Positions 7,630 through 17,135 are shown, counted from the first letter of the stretch. The stretch is 64,000 nt of DNA from CAZXFH01 sp964640055 (GCA_964640055.1 CAZXFH010000003.1:52632-116631); one strand, 5' to 3'. The notes: generated by a model not told the origin, from the sequence alone. Program-made: numbers and translations.

Positions 7630-10600
7630 TCAGGTGTAGGGGTTGGCAATCCGGTCAGGCGGGGCGCTAACCTGCTTGAAGTGATAGCCCAGGTGGCTGA
7701 TGATGGCCGTGATATGCTGGATGTTATTTTCCATGGCAGTCAGAATATTTTGTTCCAGCTGGACAGCATCCTTGATCTCCCGATTGGTTGATTTCGCCAG
7801 AGGCTGACAAATATTATCCAGATATTTCATTTGCAATTCGTCATCATCTGAAACCATCAGATGATAAAGATCGCGTACGGTTTTGAGAAAGTAATAGTCT
7901 TTGAATAAATGATCGAACATTTTTTCCTGGGCAGGCAATTTACCGGATAAAATAGTGAATAATTTGGTGGAAATGGATTCCCGTTCGGCAAAATGGGCTT
8001 TCAAGATAAAGAGGAAGTTCTCCATATCCCGCAGGCCGCCGGGGCTTTCCTTGATATCCAGGATCTTCAGGTTGCGGTGATAGGCATGCCGGGAATTGAT
8101 CTCCTGGATCAGGGCAGTAATAAAGGCGTGTTTTTGCTGGAAAATATAGGGGTTGATAATCGCCTGCATAAAGGTTTCATCGAAATTGGCACTGCCCACC
8201 ACCATGCGGGCGCCCAGAATCTGTGACTTATCGATAAAGGCCTCTTGATCCGGATCTTCAAAAAAGGCTTTCAGCTGTGAAAAGGTGGTGACATAGTTTC
8301 CGAAACGGTCGGCAAAGCGATAATGGGGCATGATAGACCGTTTGATAATGTGATTGTTCATTTTGATGATAATATCATTGGCAAAGGCGAGTTTGTCCTG
8401 GTCGTCGGAATTAATCAGGATAATCAGATCATAGTCATCATCAAAGGCTTGGCTGCGGGCATGACCGCCGGTAACAAAGATGGCTAACAGATCGCGAGTA
8501 AGCGGCGGATGGGAATAATGCTTGGCCACTTTTTGACGGCATAACTCGAACAGGATTTGGATATAGTTATCGGAGAACAAGGTGAATTCCTTGTTGATGA
8601 CCCCGTAATAGGTGCCTTTGATGGCATTGATACCTAAGCGCATGAATTCGAAATCATAGTAGGTACCCAGTTTTTCGATTTTTTCATCGGTGGAATCAAA
8701 ATTTTCAATATTACTGAGCAGCCCTTCACTCAGCTGGCGAAACTTCTGGGGTTCGTTGAAAGCCACCAGATGGGAGTGATAGGTATTAAAAACGCGCATG
8801 ATAAAACGTTTAAAGTAATAGCTGCTGTTATACTGCAGACGACAGACATCCAATAGTTGTTGGCGCGTTTTGTTGACCTCTGGGTTCATGATCTCGGTAT
8901 CGAGAATATCGATCAGCCGGGAGAGTAATTCCTCCGGCAGCATGGCCAGGAAGTTATACATTTTTTTGGGGTAGTATTCCAGCACCTTGCTGAAATTTCC
9001 AATATCATCCAGCCGCCGCTTGATACTGGTTAGGAATTCCCATAAAAATTTCTGCACCAGTTCGGAACGGGCTTGTCGCGGTTCATGCTTTTTGATGAGG
9101 GTAAAAAGGGTGATCAGGGTATAGGGGGAGCGTTGGCCCCATTTAACATAGGCCTTAATCAGCGGGGCGCGTTCGACCGAAGGGATTTGATTAAAATCGG
9201 TAAGAAAGCGGTGCAGTACCTGGCCGTCTTGTCGGTCGAATACGATCAGCAGATCATCCCAGAAACGAGTGCCTTCGAAGAACTTCATGGCGGTGATAAA
9301 GTCCCGCGCCAGATTACCAGAATATTTTTGACGGGAGTATTCGGCCTGCTCCGAATAGTCAAAAGGATAAAAAATAGTAATGCGCCCCAGATGGTTAGTA
9401 ACGTGGCGTACAATGCGCTTAGTGGCATACTCGGCCAGCTTCAGATGGTCATGATAGTGGATCAGCAATTGGGTGTGCGCCTGGGCATAGGCATTGTCTT
9501 CATAGCCCATGTTAAGGGCCACCGTTTCCAAGTTGGTAAAAACATTCTCTTCCTGCAGGGAAATTTCTTCTTCCTGGACCACAAAGAGTTGGTAAAGAAA
9601 ACGGAAGGTTTCCAGGAAGGTCAGAGACCGGTAGAGGCGGTAGTAATCCTCTTTATTAATCGGATCCTGTTTGATCAGCAGGTCCAAGACTTCCAGGGCA
9701 GTGCTTTTTTGGGCCCCTTTCCAGGTTTTGAGAGCAAAAATAACCGCCTTGATCATGCGCAAGCCATCTTTTTTCGGGTTTAGGGAGTCTTCGCTGGGGA
9801 CGCGCATAATCAGATCGTGGATTTCCCCCAGTAAACCCCGCAAGTAGCCCTCATGATAAATATTGTCGCCCTCTTTATGGTAATAGTAGCGGTCCAGTAT
9901 TTCATGACTGAAGCGATCGAAAAGCCGATGCTGTCCCAGGATAGGAACCGCATTGAGCATCTCGCTCAGCAGGACGAAATCATGGATTTTATGATCCAGC
10001 AGGGCATGGTATTCCTGGATAGAAGCGGAATAGCCCCGTCCACCCACGTGTTCGGAGAGATGAAAATGCAATACACAGGCGTGTTTGAGCATTTCCCGGT
10101 AAAGGGCGGCAAAAGCTGACGTTAAAACCGAGCGGTCAGCCTTGCCCTCATCGATCACCCCCACATCAATGTCATCCTGATCAACCCGGGTGCCTACACC
10201 GCACATTATAAAAACCGGCTGATTGTTTTGGGGTAGAAATTGATCCAGCAGCACCGACATATAGGCTCTTGATAATCGCCGGAAATCATTACCGGTGCGA
10301 CTCAGAAAGGCGCGCAGAACATGGTATATATCAGAATTAGTGGTAAACAATTCCAGTTTAAGCACATCAATGGCTTTTAAATTCATCACCAGAAACTGAA
10401 TCGCGTAATAACATCCCAGGAGATCCAGCAGGGTGTCCTGATCGTTGAGCAGGGCAGCGATTTTTCGCATAGCGCGGTAGGGATCATGAGAAAAGCGCAA
10501 GAGGCGGATTTGATCTATTAAATGTTGTTCATCCAGCAGGGAAACCAGGGTGTCGAAATTTTTTTCAATATTCACGACATATTTCTGATGGTGATTGCCC

Positions 10601-10659
10601 AAGGCAGAGACACGCCCCATCAGATCGATGGTTGAGTAATCTAAGTTGCTGTGTTTCAT
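7630..10659 (-). CDS. GlnD-like protein with two nucleotidyltransferase modules
   Basis: 1009 aa from the ATG at 10659. An alternative ATG at 10728 would overlap korC by 49 nt. The C-terminal third resembles the PII-uridylyltransferase (GlnD) catalytic region: FVTGGHARSQAFDDDYDLI at about 728-746, with the D-Y-D metal-binding pair, and IKESPGGLRDMENFLF at about 864-879, matching GlnD's KEGPGGLRDI helix. The N-terminal third shows the same order: CGVGTRVDQDDIDVGVID at about 153-170 and NPKKDGLRMIKAVIFALK at about 294-311. The middle (320-700) is helical. The HD and ACT domains of true GlnD are absent. It closes the kor operon, separated from korC by 20 nt. Nucleotidyl transfer is likely; the substrate is unknown. 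Confidence 0.75.
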   Translation of the reverse strand: MKHSNLDYSTIDLMGRVSALGNHHQKYVVNIEKNFDTLVSLLDEQHLIDQIRLLRFSHDPYRAMRKIAALLNDQDTLLDLLGCYYAIQFLVMNLKAIDVLKLELFTTNSDIYHVLRAFLSRTGNDFRRLSRAYMSVLLDQFLPQNNQPVFIMCGVGTRVDQDDIDVGVIDEGKADRSVLTSAFAALYREMLKHACVLHFHLSEHVGGRGYSASIQEYHALLDHKIHDFVLLSEMLNAVPILGQHRLFDRFSHEILDRYYYHKEGDNIYHEGYLRGLLGEIHDLIMRVPSEDSLNPKKDGLRMIKAVIFALKTWKGAQKSTALEVLDLLIKQDPINKEDYYRLYRSLTFLETFRFLYQLFVVQEEEISLQEENVFTNLETVALNMGYEDNAYAQAHTQLLIHYHDHLKLAEYATKRIVRHVTNHLGRITIFYPFDYSEQAEYSRQKYSGNLARDFITAMKFFEGTRFWDDLLIVFDRQDGQVLHRFLTDFNQIPSVERAPLIKAYVKWGQRSPYTLITLFTLIKKHEPRQARSELVQKFLWEFLTSIKRRLDDIGNFSKVLEYYPKKMYNFLAMLPEELLSRLIDILDTEIMNPEVNKTRQQLLDVCRLQYNSSYYFKRFIMRVFNTYHSHLVAFNEPQKFRQLSEGLLSNIENFDSTDEKIEKLGTYYDFEFMRLGINAIKGTYYGVINKEFTLFSDNYIQILFELCRQKVAKHYSHPPLTRDLLAIFVTGGHARSQAFDDDYDLIILINSDDQDKLAFANDIIIKMNNHIIKRSIMPHYRFADRFGNYVTTFSQLKAFFEDPDQEAFIDKSQILGARMVVGSANFDETFMQAIINPYIFQQKHAFITALIQEINSRHAYHRNLKILDIKESPGGLRDMENFLFILKAHFAERESISTKLFTILSGKLPAQEKMFDHLFKDYYFLKTVRDLYHLMVSDDDELQMKYLDNICQPLAKSTNREIKDAVQLEQNILTAMENNIQHITAIISHLGYHFKQVSAPPDRIANPYT

Positions 10660-10679
10660 AGACTTATAAAGGGTTTTGT

Positions 10680-11264
10680 TCAGTTGTGTTTTTGTTGTTC
10701 TGCTGACTCCGGGTGTTCGCGCAGCCATTTTTCCGCCAGCTCCATACCTTCGTGTAAGGCTTTAATGTTGAGCTCTTCGGTACCCTTGGGGACCCGGGCT
10801 TTGATCGCATGGGTGACGGATTCGACGGAAACGAGCCCGGATATTTTTACGATAATTCCCAGGGCGATAATATTGGCCACAATGAATTTTCCCAGCCGTT
10901 CGGTGGCTGATTGGATGATCGGGATTTGCACCACCCGGAAAGTGCCCTTGGGGATTTCCGCTACCATCTTGGAATCGACGATCAATAAACCCGTGTCTTT
11001 CAGATCGGTATGGTATTTATCACAGGCTTCCTGGGTCAGGGCCAGCAGGACATCCAGGGTCTCTGCTTTGGGATAGTCGATATCTCCGTCGGAGATTATT
11101 ACTTCTGAGCGACTGGCTCCTCCGCGGGCTTCAGGCCCGTAGGATTGGCTTTGGGTGGCGTTCAGCCCTTCGTAAATCGCGGCTGCCTCGGCCAGAACCT
11201 TACCCACGAGAATCAGCCCCTGACCGCCGGAACCACTTAATCTGATCTCATATCGAAAAGACAT
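10680..11264 (-). CDS. korC: 2-oxoacid:ferredoxin oxidoreductase, gamma subunit
   Basis: 194 aa, the usual gamma-subunit size. It begins with IRLSGSGGQGLILVGKVLAEAA and continues NATQSQSYGPEARGGASRSEVIIS, both hallmark motifs of KorC/PorC-type gamma chains. Order and content of the neighbouring genes (delta, alpha, beta, gamma) match the four-subunit 2-oxoglutarate:ferredoxin (KorDABC) type. The complex interconverts 2-oxoglutarate and succinyl-CoA + CO2 with reduced ferredoxin, in oxidative or reductive TCA metabolism. Separated from korB by 18 nt. Substrate (2-oxoglutarate rather than another 2-oxoacid) is inferred from family resemblance. Confidence 0.92.
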   Translation of the reverse strand: MSFRYEIRLSGSGGQGLILVGKVLAEAAAIYEGLNATQSQSYGPEARGGASRSEVIISDGDIDYPKAETLDVLLALTQEACDKYHTDLKDTGLLIVDSKMVAEIPKGTFRVVQIPIIQSATERLGKFIVANIIALGIIVKISGLVSVESVTHAIKARVPKGTEELNIKALHEGMELAEKWLREHPESAEQQKHN

Positions 11265-11282
11265 GTATGCATCTCCTACTTC

Positions 11283-12104
11283 TTATTTTAGATTGGCTTT
11301 GGCCTTCTCAATCACGCTTTTGTAATTGTCCTGATAAGAGGTCTTTTCACGATCGACAAACACACCGGTTACAAATTTACCCTGCAGTTCATCCTCGCTC
11401 ATTTGTTGGGCCTTGGCCAGGGGCACGGTATTGGACTTTTGGTACATGAGCATGTCGAGACCGGTGCGGCCGCTCTCCTTGTTGGCCCGACCATAGGAAG
11501 TGGGGCAGGTAGCATAGATCTCAACCACGGAAAAGCCGGTTTTCTGAAAAGCCTGTTCGATATAGCGATCCATACGGGCCCAGTGAAAGACGGTGGAACG
11601 GGCCACATAGGAGGCCCCGGCCGCCTTGGCCAGTTGACTGATATCAAATGCGTCATCCGGATTGCCAAAAGGAGTGGTCGAGGCAAGTTTATGAGGCGGG
11701 GTGGTAGGCGAAGCCTGTCCGCCGGTCATACCGTAGATGTAATTGTTGAAGACGATCATCTTAATATCCAGGTTACGCCGGGCGGCGTGGATGAAATGAT
11801 TGCCACCGATGGCTGTAGCGTCTCCGTCACCACTGACCACAATAACATGCAACTCGGGGTTGGCTAATTTCAAGCCGGTGGCAAAGGCCAGGCCGCGACC
11901 ATGAGTGGTATGCAAGGTGTTAAAATCGACATAACCGGGGGTGCGGCCGGAGCAACCGATTCCGGACACCAAAGCGATTTTGTTTTTATCCCAGCCTAAT
12001 TTGGCAATGGTGCGAATAATGGATTTTAAAATGATCCCGTTTGCGCACCCATCACACCAAATATGGGGCATTTTATCCAGGCGAAGATATTCTAAATAAT
12101 TCAT
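11283..12104 (-). CDS. korB: 2-oxoacid:ferredoxin oxidoreductase, beta subunit (TPP-binding)
   Basis: 273 aa. The thiamine diphosphate motif GDGDATAIGGNHFIHAARRN lies at about 94-113, followed by VFNNYIYGMTGGQASPTTP (about 119-137), typical of KorB. The early Cys residues in WCDGCANG (16-23) and SGIGCSGRTPGY (about 47-58) are the conserved cluster-binding positions of beta subunits. Its start overlaps the end of korA by 4 nt (ATGA), showing translational coupling. Confidence 0.94.
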   Translation of the reverse strand: MNYLEYLRLDKMPHIWCDGCANGIILKSIIRTIAKLGWDKNKIALVSGIGCSGRTPGYVDFNTLHTTHGRGLAFATGLKLANPELHVIVVSGDGDATAIGGNHFIHAARRNLDIKMIVFNNYIYGMTGGQASPTTPPHKLASTTPFGNPDDAFDISQLAKAAGASYVARSTVFHWARMDRYIEQAFQKTGFSVVEIYATCPTSYGRANKESGRTGLDMLMYQKSNTVPLAKAQQMSEDELQGKFVTGVFVDREKTSYQDNYKSVIEKAKANLK

Positions 12105-13246
12105 GGGCTTTCCTCTTTAATGCGGGCATAGATTTCCTGGGGTTTGATAGCCTCGCCATTGATGCAGCTAATTTTGTGGATGGGCAGGGCACGGCGCGTC
12201 ACCCATTCGACTTCATGGGCAATTTGTCCCAGATTGAGTTCGGGTATAATGATCCGTTTCGCCTGTTTATACACGGCTTCAATTTCCTGATCGGCAAAGG
12301 GCCAGAGGGTTTTCAAACGCAGCAGTCCCACTTTAAGACCCTCCTGGCGTGCCGTGGCAACCGCTTGGCGAGCCGAGCGGGCTGGCGACCCGTAAGCGAT
12401 CACCAGGGTTTCCATGTCCTCAGTATAAGCCCGTTCCACCTGCACGATATCATCCCGATGCCGATTCAATTTGTCATTCAAACGCCGCAAATGTTGATCG
12501 ATCTGTCCGGGTTCGTTAGTCGGAAAACCGGTCTCATCATGGGTCAGTCCGGTCACGTGATAGCGGTAGCCCTCTCCAAAGTTGGCCATGGGAGGGATGC
12601 CCGAAGCGGTATTTTCATAGGGTAAATATTGCCCGGGTGCCACGGATGGTTTTTTGCGATTGATAAGCTGTAGCGTCCCTGCTGTGGGAATCGAGACTTT
12701 TTCGGTTAAATGGGCAATGATTTCATCACTGAGCAGCACAACCGGTGAGCGATATTTTTCAGCCAAATTGAAGGCCCGTACCGTCAGATCAAAACTTTCT
12801 TGGACGGAACTGGGGCTGAGCACAATAATGGGATGATCACCATGGGTGCCCCAGCGGGACTGCATCACATCCCCCTGAGAGGCCAACGTGGGCATACCCG
12901 TGCTGGGACCACCCCGCTGGACATTAACGACCACCACCGGCACTTCGGCCATGACGGCAAATCCCAGGTTTTCCTGCTTCAGTGAGAATCCCGGCCCACT
13001 GGTGGCGGTCATGGCTTTGGCACCACCCAAGGAGGCGCCGATTACCGCTCCCATGGAGGCGATTTCATCTTCCATCTGAATAAAATTGCCCTCCATGGCC
13101 GGCAGTTTATTGGACATAACCTCGGCAATTTCCGATGAGGGAGTGATCGGATAACCGGCAAAAAAACAACAGCCGGCCGAGATGGCGGCTTCGGCACAGG
13201 CCACATTGCCCTGCATCATTTTAACCGTCGCGGTTTCCTTGTTCAC
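12101..13246 (-). CDS. korA: 2-oxoacid:ferredoxin oxidoreductase, alpha subunit
   Basis: 381 aa. The sequence carries GNVACAEAAISAGCCFFAGY and PITPSSEIAEVMS near the N-terminus and MEDEIASMGAVIGASLGGAK (about 58-77), then TSGPGFSLKQENLGFAVMAE. These are the signature blocks of the KorA pyrimidine-binding and core domains. The C-terminal part (280-375) contains the transketolase C-like domain (TLVIAYGSPARSARQAV). Starts 2 nt after korD and overlaps korB by 4 nt, in one reverse operon. Confidence 0.94.
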   Translation of the reverse strand: MNKETATVKMMQGNVACAEAAISAGCCFFAGYPITPSSEIAEVMSNKLPAMEGNFIQMEDEIASMGAVIGASLGGAKAMTATSGPGFSLKQENLGFAVMAEVPVVVVNVQRGGPSTGMPTLASQGDVMQSRWGTHGDHPIIVLSPSSVQESFDLTVRAFNLAEKYRSPVVLLSDEIIAHLTEKVSIPTAGTLQLINRKKPSVAPGQYLPYENTASGIPPMANFGEGYRYHVTGLTHDETGFPTNEPGQIDQHLRRLNDKLNRHRDDIVQVERAYTEDMETLVIAYGSPARSARQAVATARQEGLKVGLLRLKTLWPFADQEIEAVYKQAKRIIIPELNLGQIAHEVEWVTRRALPIHKISCINGEAIKPQEIYARIKEESP

Positions 13247-13248
13247 AA

Positions 13249-13479
13249 CTACTCCGCTTTTGTTTTGGTTTGTGACTGTTTATCTTGGGCCGTTTTTACG
13301 GTGATGGCAAAGTCCGGACATAGGGTTTCACATAATTTGCACCCGATACATTTATCCGGATAGGCAACCCGGGGATAGAATTCCTCCATCTCCAGCACGT
13401 CTTTGGGGCAAACTTCCACACAAATTTTGCAACTCTTACACCAAGCCTGATTAATGGTTACTTCGGGCTTATCGCTCAT
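13249..13479 (-). CDS. korD: 2-oxoacid:ferredoxin oxidoreductase, delta subunit (2x[4Fe-4S] ferredoxin)
   Basis: 76 aa with two CxxCxxCxxxCP clusters: CKSCKICVEVCP (14-25) and CIGCKLCETLCP (43-54). This is the electron-transfer subunit that passes electrons from the TPP/Fe-S beta subunit to soluble ferredoxin. First gene of the kor operon. Upstream 13480-13608 is an AT-rich gap that should hold the operon promoter, though no convincing -35/-10 pair was identified there. Confidence 0.93.
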   Translation of the reverse strand: MSDKPEVTINQAWCKSCKICVEVCPKDVLEMEEFYPRVAYPDKCIGCKLCETLCPDFAITVKTAQDKQSQTKTKAE

Positions 13480-13608
13480 AGTTTTCTCGCTTTAATTTAT
13501 AGTCAAAAATTTTTTAATAATCAATTAAAGAAAAACCAGAAGTATATCAAGTTTCGGGCACCAGGTCAAACAGGTCATAATTTATTCAATTTTAGGGACA
13601 ATAGACAC

Positions 13609-14541
13609 TTAAATTCCTTGCAAAATGACTTCTGGCGGAGCTGTGCTTAGGGCGGTTTCGAGTCCCCAGGGCAAGGTTAACCGGCGCGTAATATGGCCGT
13701 AAGCAAAATTCGTCAGGACCGGGAACTTAGAATCACCGAGCGTATCGGTCAATAATTCTTCCAGGGTAAATGCCTTCGCAGGATTTTTCGGGAAACAATT
13801 TTTCAACTGCCCGATAATCAACCCGCTGATTTTCTCAAAAACGCCATGCAGCTTCAGGATTTGGAATAGACGGTCTAATTTATATTCCATTTCGCCAATA
13901 TCTTCGAGTACCAAAATATTACCTTCCAGAGCCGGCATAAAAGGAGTATCAAGCAGGGGGGTAAGCAGGGAAATACAGCCACCGATCAGTCGGCCCCGGG
14001 CTTCTCCCGAACGGAAGACTTGTAATGGCCGGTCGGTGGGATTGCTCAACCGCAAAGGATAGTCAGGTTGACTGATCATCTTCCACAGCCATTGTGCGGA
14101 ATAGGGTGAGAAGTCTTTACCCATATCAGAGGCTACCATGGGGCCGGAATAGGTGACCCAGCCCAATTTACTGAGTAGGGCCATTTGCAGGGCGGTAATA
14201 TCAGAGTAACCTACGATGACTTTGGGGGGTATCTGGGCTAGTCGCCGGTAATCTATGCGATCCAGAATTCGTAAAAGGCCATACCCGCCCCGCACAAAGA
14301 TTAAAGCGTCAATATCCGGATCGGTAATAAAGTTGTGCAGGTGTCTTAGGCGTTTTGTGTCGTTCCCCGCCAGATAATGGGTGCCATAAGTGATATGGGA
14401 GGCGGTTTTGACCCGGTATCCCAGATTTTTAAGATAGTCTAACCCCCTTTTGGTTGCTTTTCGGCCGGCAGCACTGGACGGCGCCATGACTCCGATCGTG
14501 GCGCCCTTTTTTACGGGCGGAGGTAGTTGTATTTTTTGCAT
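13609..14541 (-). CDS. ldcA: Muramoyltetrapeptide LD-carboxypeptidase (peptidase S66)
   Basis: 310 aa from the ATG at 14541, preferred over a TTG at 14568 because AGGGAG lies 7 nt upstream. S66 enzymes remove D-Ala from the tetrapeptide of muropeptides during cell-wall recycling in the cytoplasm. The N-terminal GATIGVMAPSS, the FVRGGYGLLRILDRIDY block, the nucleophile motif VGYSDITAL, the glutamate-bearing LVLEDIGEMEYKLDR, and the histidine-bearing NFAYGHITRRLTLPWG provide the Ser-Glu-His triad in the expected order. No signal peptide is seen. The related MccF immunity proteins share this fold, so a self-immunity role cannot be fully excluded. Confidence 0.9.
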   Translation of the reverse strand: MQKIQLPPPVKKGATIGVMAPSSAAGRKATKRGLDYLKNLGYRVKTASHITYGTHYLAGNDTKRLRHLHNFITDPDIDALIFVRGGYGLLRILDRIDYRRLAQIPPKVIVGYSDITALQMALLSKLGWVTYSGPMVASDMGKDFSPYSAQWLWKMISQPDYPLRLSNPTDRPLQVFRSGEARGRLIGGCISLLTPLLDTPFMPALEGNILVLEDIGEMEYKLDRLFQILKLHGVFEKISGLIIGQLKNCFPKNPAKAFTLEELLTDTLGDSKFPVLTNFAYGHITRRLTLPWGLETALSTAPPEVILQGI

Positions 14542-14766
14542 AATTCTCCCTGTCTTTGTGCTGTGCAAAATTGCAATATTTATTACACAAGGGAAAGCAT
14601 TTTATACATGTTCTGTGACAGGGATTACATCTTATGCAGCAGAGTTTGCAGACCCGGCAAACCCGTATATTGTCCGGAGAAAGGGAAAAGTTTGTTTCTT
14701 GATACATAGATTTTTTTAAATTTAAGTGATATGGCAGCGATGTTGAGGTATAATTTGGGAGCGCGT

Positions 14767-16368
14767 ATGCGAAAAGGGATAAAAGGCCTTGGATTGGTGG
14801 GTTTTGGCTTGCTTTTAGGCTTCATACTCGTCGACGCCCAGACACTGACGCCGACAGGACCGGAGGAACAAGACCCGCCACAACCGACCGCAGAGATGAG
14901 ACAGCATATCCAGGATTCCCTGCAACTACATTACGAAGAAAAATTACTGACCCAAATGGATTCTCTTGAACAGCTTTTTGAGAGGCGACAGCAGATTTTT
15001 CTGAATAAGTATGATACCGAAAGAGCGCTCTATAGTGAAAAAATACAGGGCTTGATCGATAGCATCAAGGCCCTAAATGAAAAATTGTCTCCGGCAGATA
15101 AGGGCCCATCTCGCTCTGATTCGCTTTATGAAGCCCGTTATTTTGGCTATATCGAGGGGTTAAAAACGGTCAGAAAGCAAAAGAGACGGCTCTTCTGGAA
15201 AGTAAAATTAGCCACCGAAGCAGTGCTTCCTTTTCAGCTGCAAGAGATGGAACAATACCAGGCGCTCTTTTTTCCGGGCGGCCATTGCGATTATGCCCAG
15301 GATTATATCACTCAATTGCATATCCGGCATAGTAACTGGGCTGCCGCAGAATATTCTCTGTTGAAGTTTATTTATCTCTATCCGTATTCACCGATCCATG
15401 CCCAAGTAAAAAAAATTCGGACCGGGATCATTCATACGGAGAGATATTACAAAGATCATCGCAAGGCTTTATTAGATGCCATGGGGCGTGCCAGTCAAAA
15501 ACCGGCGCTGAGCCAGCGCTATTTTGAGTTTCTGCAGTGCCTACGACAATTTCCCCATGAACCGGTGGCACGGCATTTTACAGCGGAAGCGGAAAATTAT
15601 CTGCGCTATTATCCCCGGTCTGATCATGCGCCTCTGTTAACCATTTGGATCGCCGAGCAATATGCACAGCAGGGTAATTCCCAGAAAGCCTTCCTGACCT
15701 ATGAAAAACTGAAATCACTCTACCCTGATTGTGCGCAATATGCCCAGGCACTTTATCGACAAATTGAGCTTCAGGTCGACCAGTTTGGTCAATATGAAGA
15801 AGCGATTGCTTTGTGTGAACAGTTCCTGCATAAATTTTCGCAAGATTCTCTGGCCTTACCGGTCACCTTTCAAAAAGCCCGGATTTATGATGTCTATTTG
15901 CATAACTGGGAAAAGGCGCTTGTCGCATACCAGGATTTTGCAAATACCTACCCCCAGTCAAACAGGGCGGTTGCCAGCCTGAGGCGTAAGGCCCGGATTC
16001 TGGCAGAAGAGCTCTCTATGGTAAAGGACGCTGTGGATGTCTACCGGGATATTGAGAAACGCTATGCCGGAACAGAAGCCGCCCAAAGAGCTGTGTTAAG
16101 GGCCGGAGATTTGCTGGTCCGCCATGGTAATTATCAAAAAGCAATCGCCCAATATGGTTATCTGATTGAGAATTATCCGCAGGCGTCTGCCACTTTGCAG
16201 GCCTTACAACAGAGTGCGGAGATTTATCAAAAACACTTGCAGAATACAGCGGAAGCGGTCCGCATGTGGGAATTGGTTCTGGAAAATTTTCACGATTCAA
16301 AAGCGGCTGACAAGGCCCGCAAAGCACTGAAAAAAGCCAGCCCCAGCGAAGCGGAGACCGACGAATAA
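14767..16368 (+). CDS. Exported coiled-coil and TPR repeat protein
   Basis: 533 aa from the ATG at 14767, which has GGGAG 6 nt upstream; an in-frame ATG at 14731 lacks a site. The first 24 residues (MRKGIKGLGLVGFGLLLGFI...) form a signal peptide or membrane anchor. Residues about 45-115 are highly charged and helical (coiled-coil). From about 175 onward there are tandem TPR-like helical hairpins with repeated A..Y...L...YP patterns (SLLKFIYLYPYSP, LKSLYPDCAQYAQALYR, YQDFANTYPQS, YGYLIENYPQASATLQAL), similar to BamD/YbgF tol-pal style repeats. It is likely periplasmic and used in protein interaction. Separated from the downstream lipase-like gene by 8 nt. Confidence 0.8.
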   Translation: MRKGIKGLGLVGFGLLLGFILVDAQTLTPTGPEEQDPPQPTAEMRQHIQDSLQLHYEEKLLTQMDSLEQLFERRQQIFLNKYDTERALYSEKIQGLIDSIKALNEKLSPADKGPSRSDSLYEARYFGYIEGLKTVRKQKRRLFWKVKLATEAVLPFQLQEMEQYQALFFPGGHCDYAQDYITQLHIRHSNWAAAEYSLLKFIYLYPYSPIHAQVKKIRTGIIHTERYYKDHRKALLDAMGRASQKPALSQRYFEFLQCLRQFPHEPVARHFTAEAENYLRYYPRSDHAPLLTIWIAEQYAQQGNSQKAFLTYEKLKSLYPDCAQYAQALYRQIELQVDQFGQYEEAIALCEQFLHKFSQDSLALPVTFQKARIYDVYLHNWEKALVAYQDFANTYPQSNRAVASLRRKARILAEELSMVKDAVDVYRDIEKRYAGTEAAQRAVLRAGDLLVRHGNYQKAIAQYGYLIENYPQASATLQALQQSAEIYQKHLQNTAEAVRMWELVLENFHDSKAADKARKALKKASPSEAETDE

Positions 16369-16376
16369 GGAGTATA

Positions 16377-17105
16377 ATGGGATCAGGAATATTACGCTGC
16401 ATTTTATCAGGCCTGATACTGGGCGGGATGCTGGGGGCTGAAAGCCAGTTACACAACCCGGCCCAGGCTGATCAGATGGTGGTCTTGATCCATGGTATTA
16501 TGGACCGACCCCTTATTATGTGGAAGATCCAGAACCGGTTAGTGGAAGAGGGCTATGCCGTGCTTAATTTTGACTATGCTTCCACCAAAGAGGGCATGGA
16601 CACAGTCATTGCGGATCTGGAGCAAGCTGTTCGCCCGCATGTCGCCGTGATGGACAGCATCCATTTTGTGACTCACAGCCTGGGGGGGCTGATCATCAGA
16701 GCCTATTTAAAGTATTATTCAGCGGATAACTTTGGCCGCCTAGTGATGATTGCTCCGCCCAATAAGGGCTCGGTACTGGCTGAACGCTTGGAAGATTTTC
16801 CGGTATACCTATGGTTATTCGGGCCGGCGGGACAAAAGCTGGGCAATGATGCGGATGATTATAGCCGTCAATATCCGCCACCGCAGATTCCTTTTGCGAT
16901 TATTGCCGGCGGGTTGGGAAATGATCAGGGATTCAACCCCCTGATACCAGGTGATGATGACGGCACGGTAGGCGTTAGTGAGACGCAATTATCTGCGGCC
17001 GCTGACTTTATTTTAATTGCTGGTTTGCATACAACCCTGTTATGGCAAACCAGTGTCAGTGATCAAATTGTCAGTTTTTTAACCCGGGGGCAGTTTACTC
17101 ACTGA
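16377..17105 (+). CDS. Exported alpha/beta hydrolase (lipase-like)
   Basis: 242 aa with an N-terminal hydrophobic segment (MGSGILRCILSGLILGGMLG) resembling a signal peptide. VVLIHGIMDRPLIMW carries the oxyanion HG motif; THSLGGLIIRAYL contains the nucleophile Ser of a G-x-S-x-G-like elbow (T-H-S-L-G); DDDGTVGVSETQL supplies the acidic residue; and LHTTLLW near the C-terminus supplies the histidine. This pattern is typical of triacylglycerol lipase/PGAP1-like hydrolases. Translated in tandem with the TPR protein, which may act as a partner (inference). Substrate unknown. Confidence 0.85.
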   Translation: MGSGILRCILSGLILGGMLGAESQLHNPAQADQMVVLIHGIMDRPLIMWKIQNRLVEEGYAVLNFDYASTKEGMDTVIADLEQAVRPHVAVMDSIHFVTHSLGGLIIRAYLKYYSADNFGRLVMIAPPNKGSVLAERLEDFPVYLWLFGPAGQKLGNDADDYSRQYPPPQIPFAIIAGGLGNDQGFNPLIPGDDDGTVGVSETQLSAAADFILIAGLHTTLLWQTSVSDQIVSFLTRGQFTH

Positions 17106-17135
17106 AGCGTCTAACAGCGCCAGTATAAATCAATT

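Noticed and set aside
9073..9783. Forward open frame of 236 codons opposite the GlnD-like gene
   Set aside because: Fully antisense to a strongly supported protein; its composition mirrors the real gene.
12041..12625. Forward open frame of 194 codons opposite korA/korB
   Set aside because: Antisense shadow of genes with clear KorA and KorB motifs.
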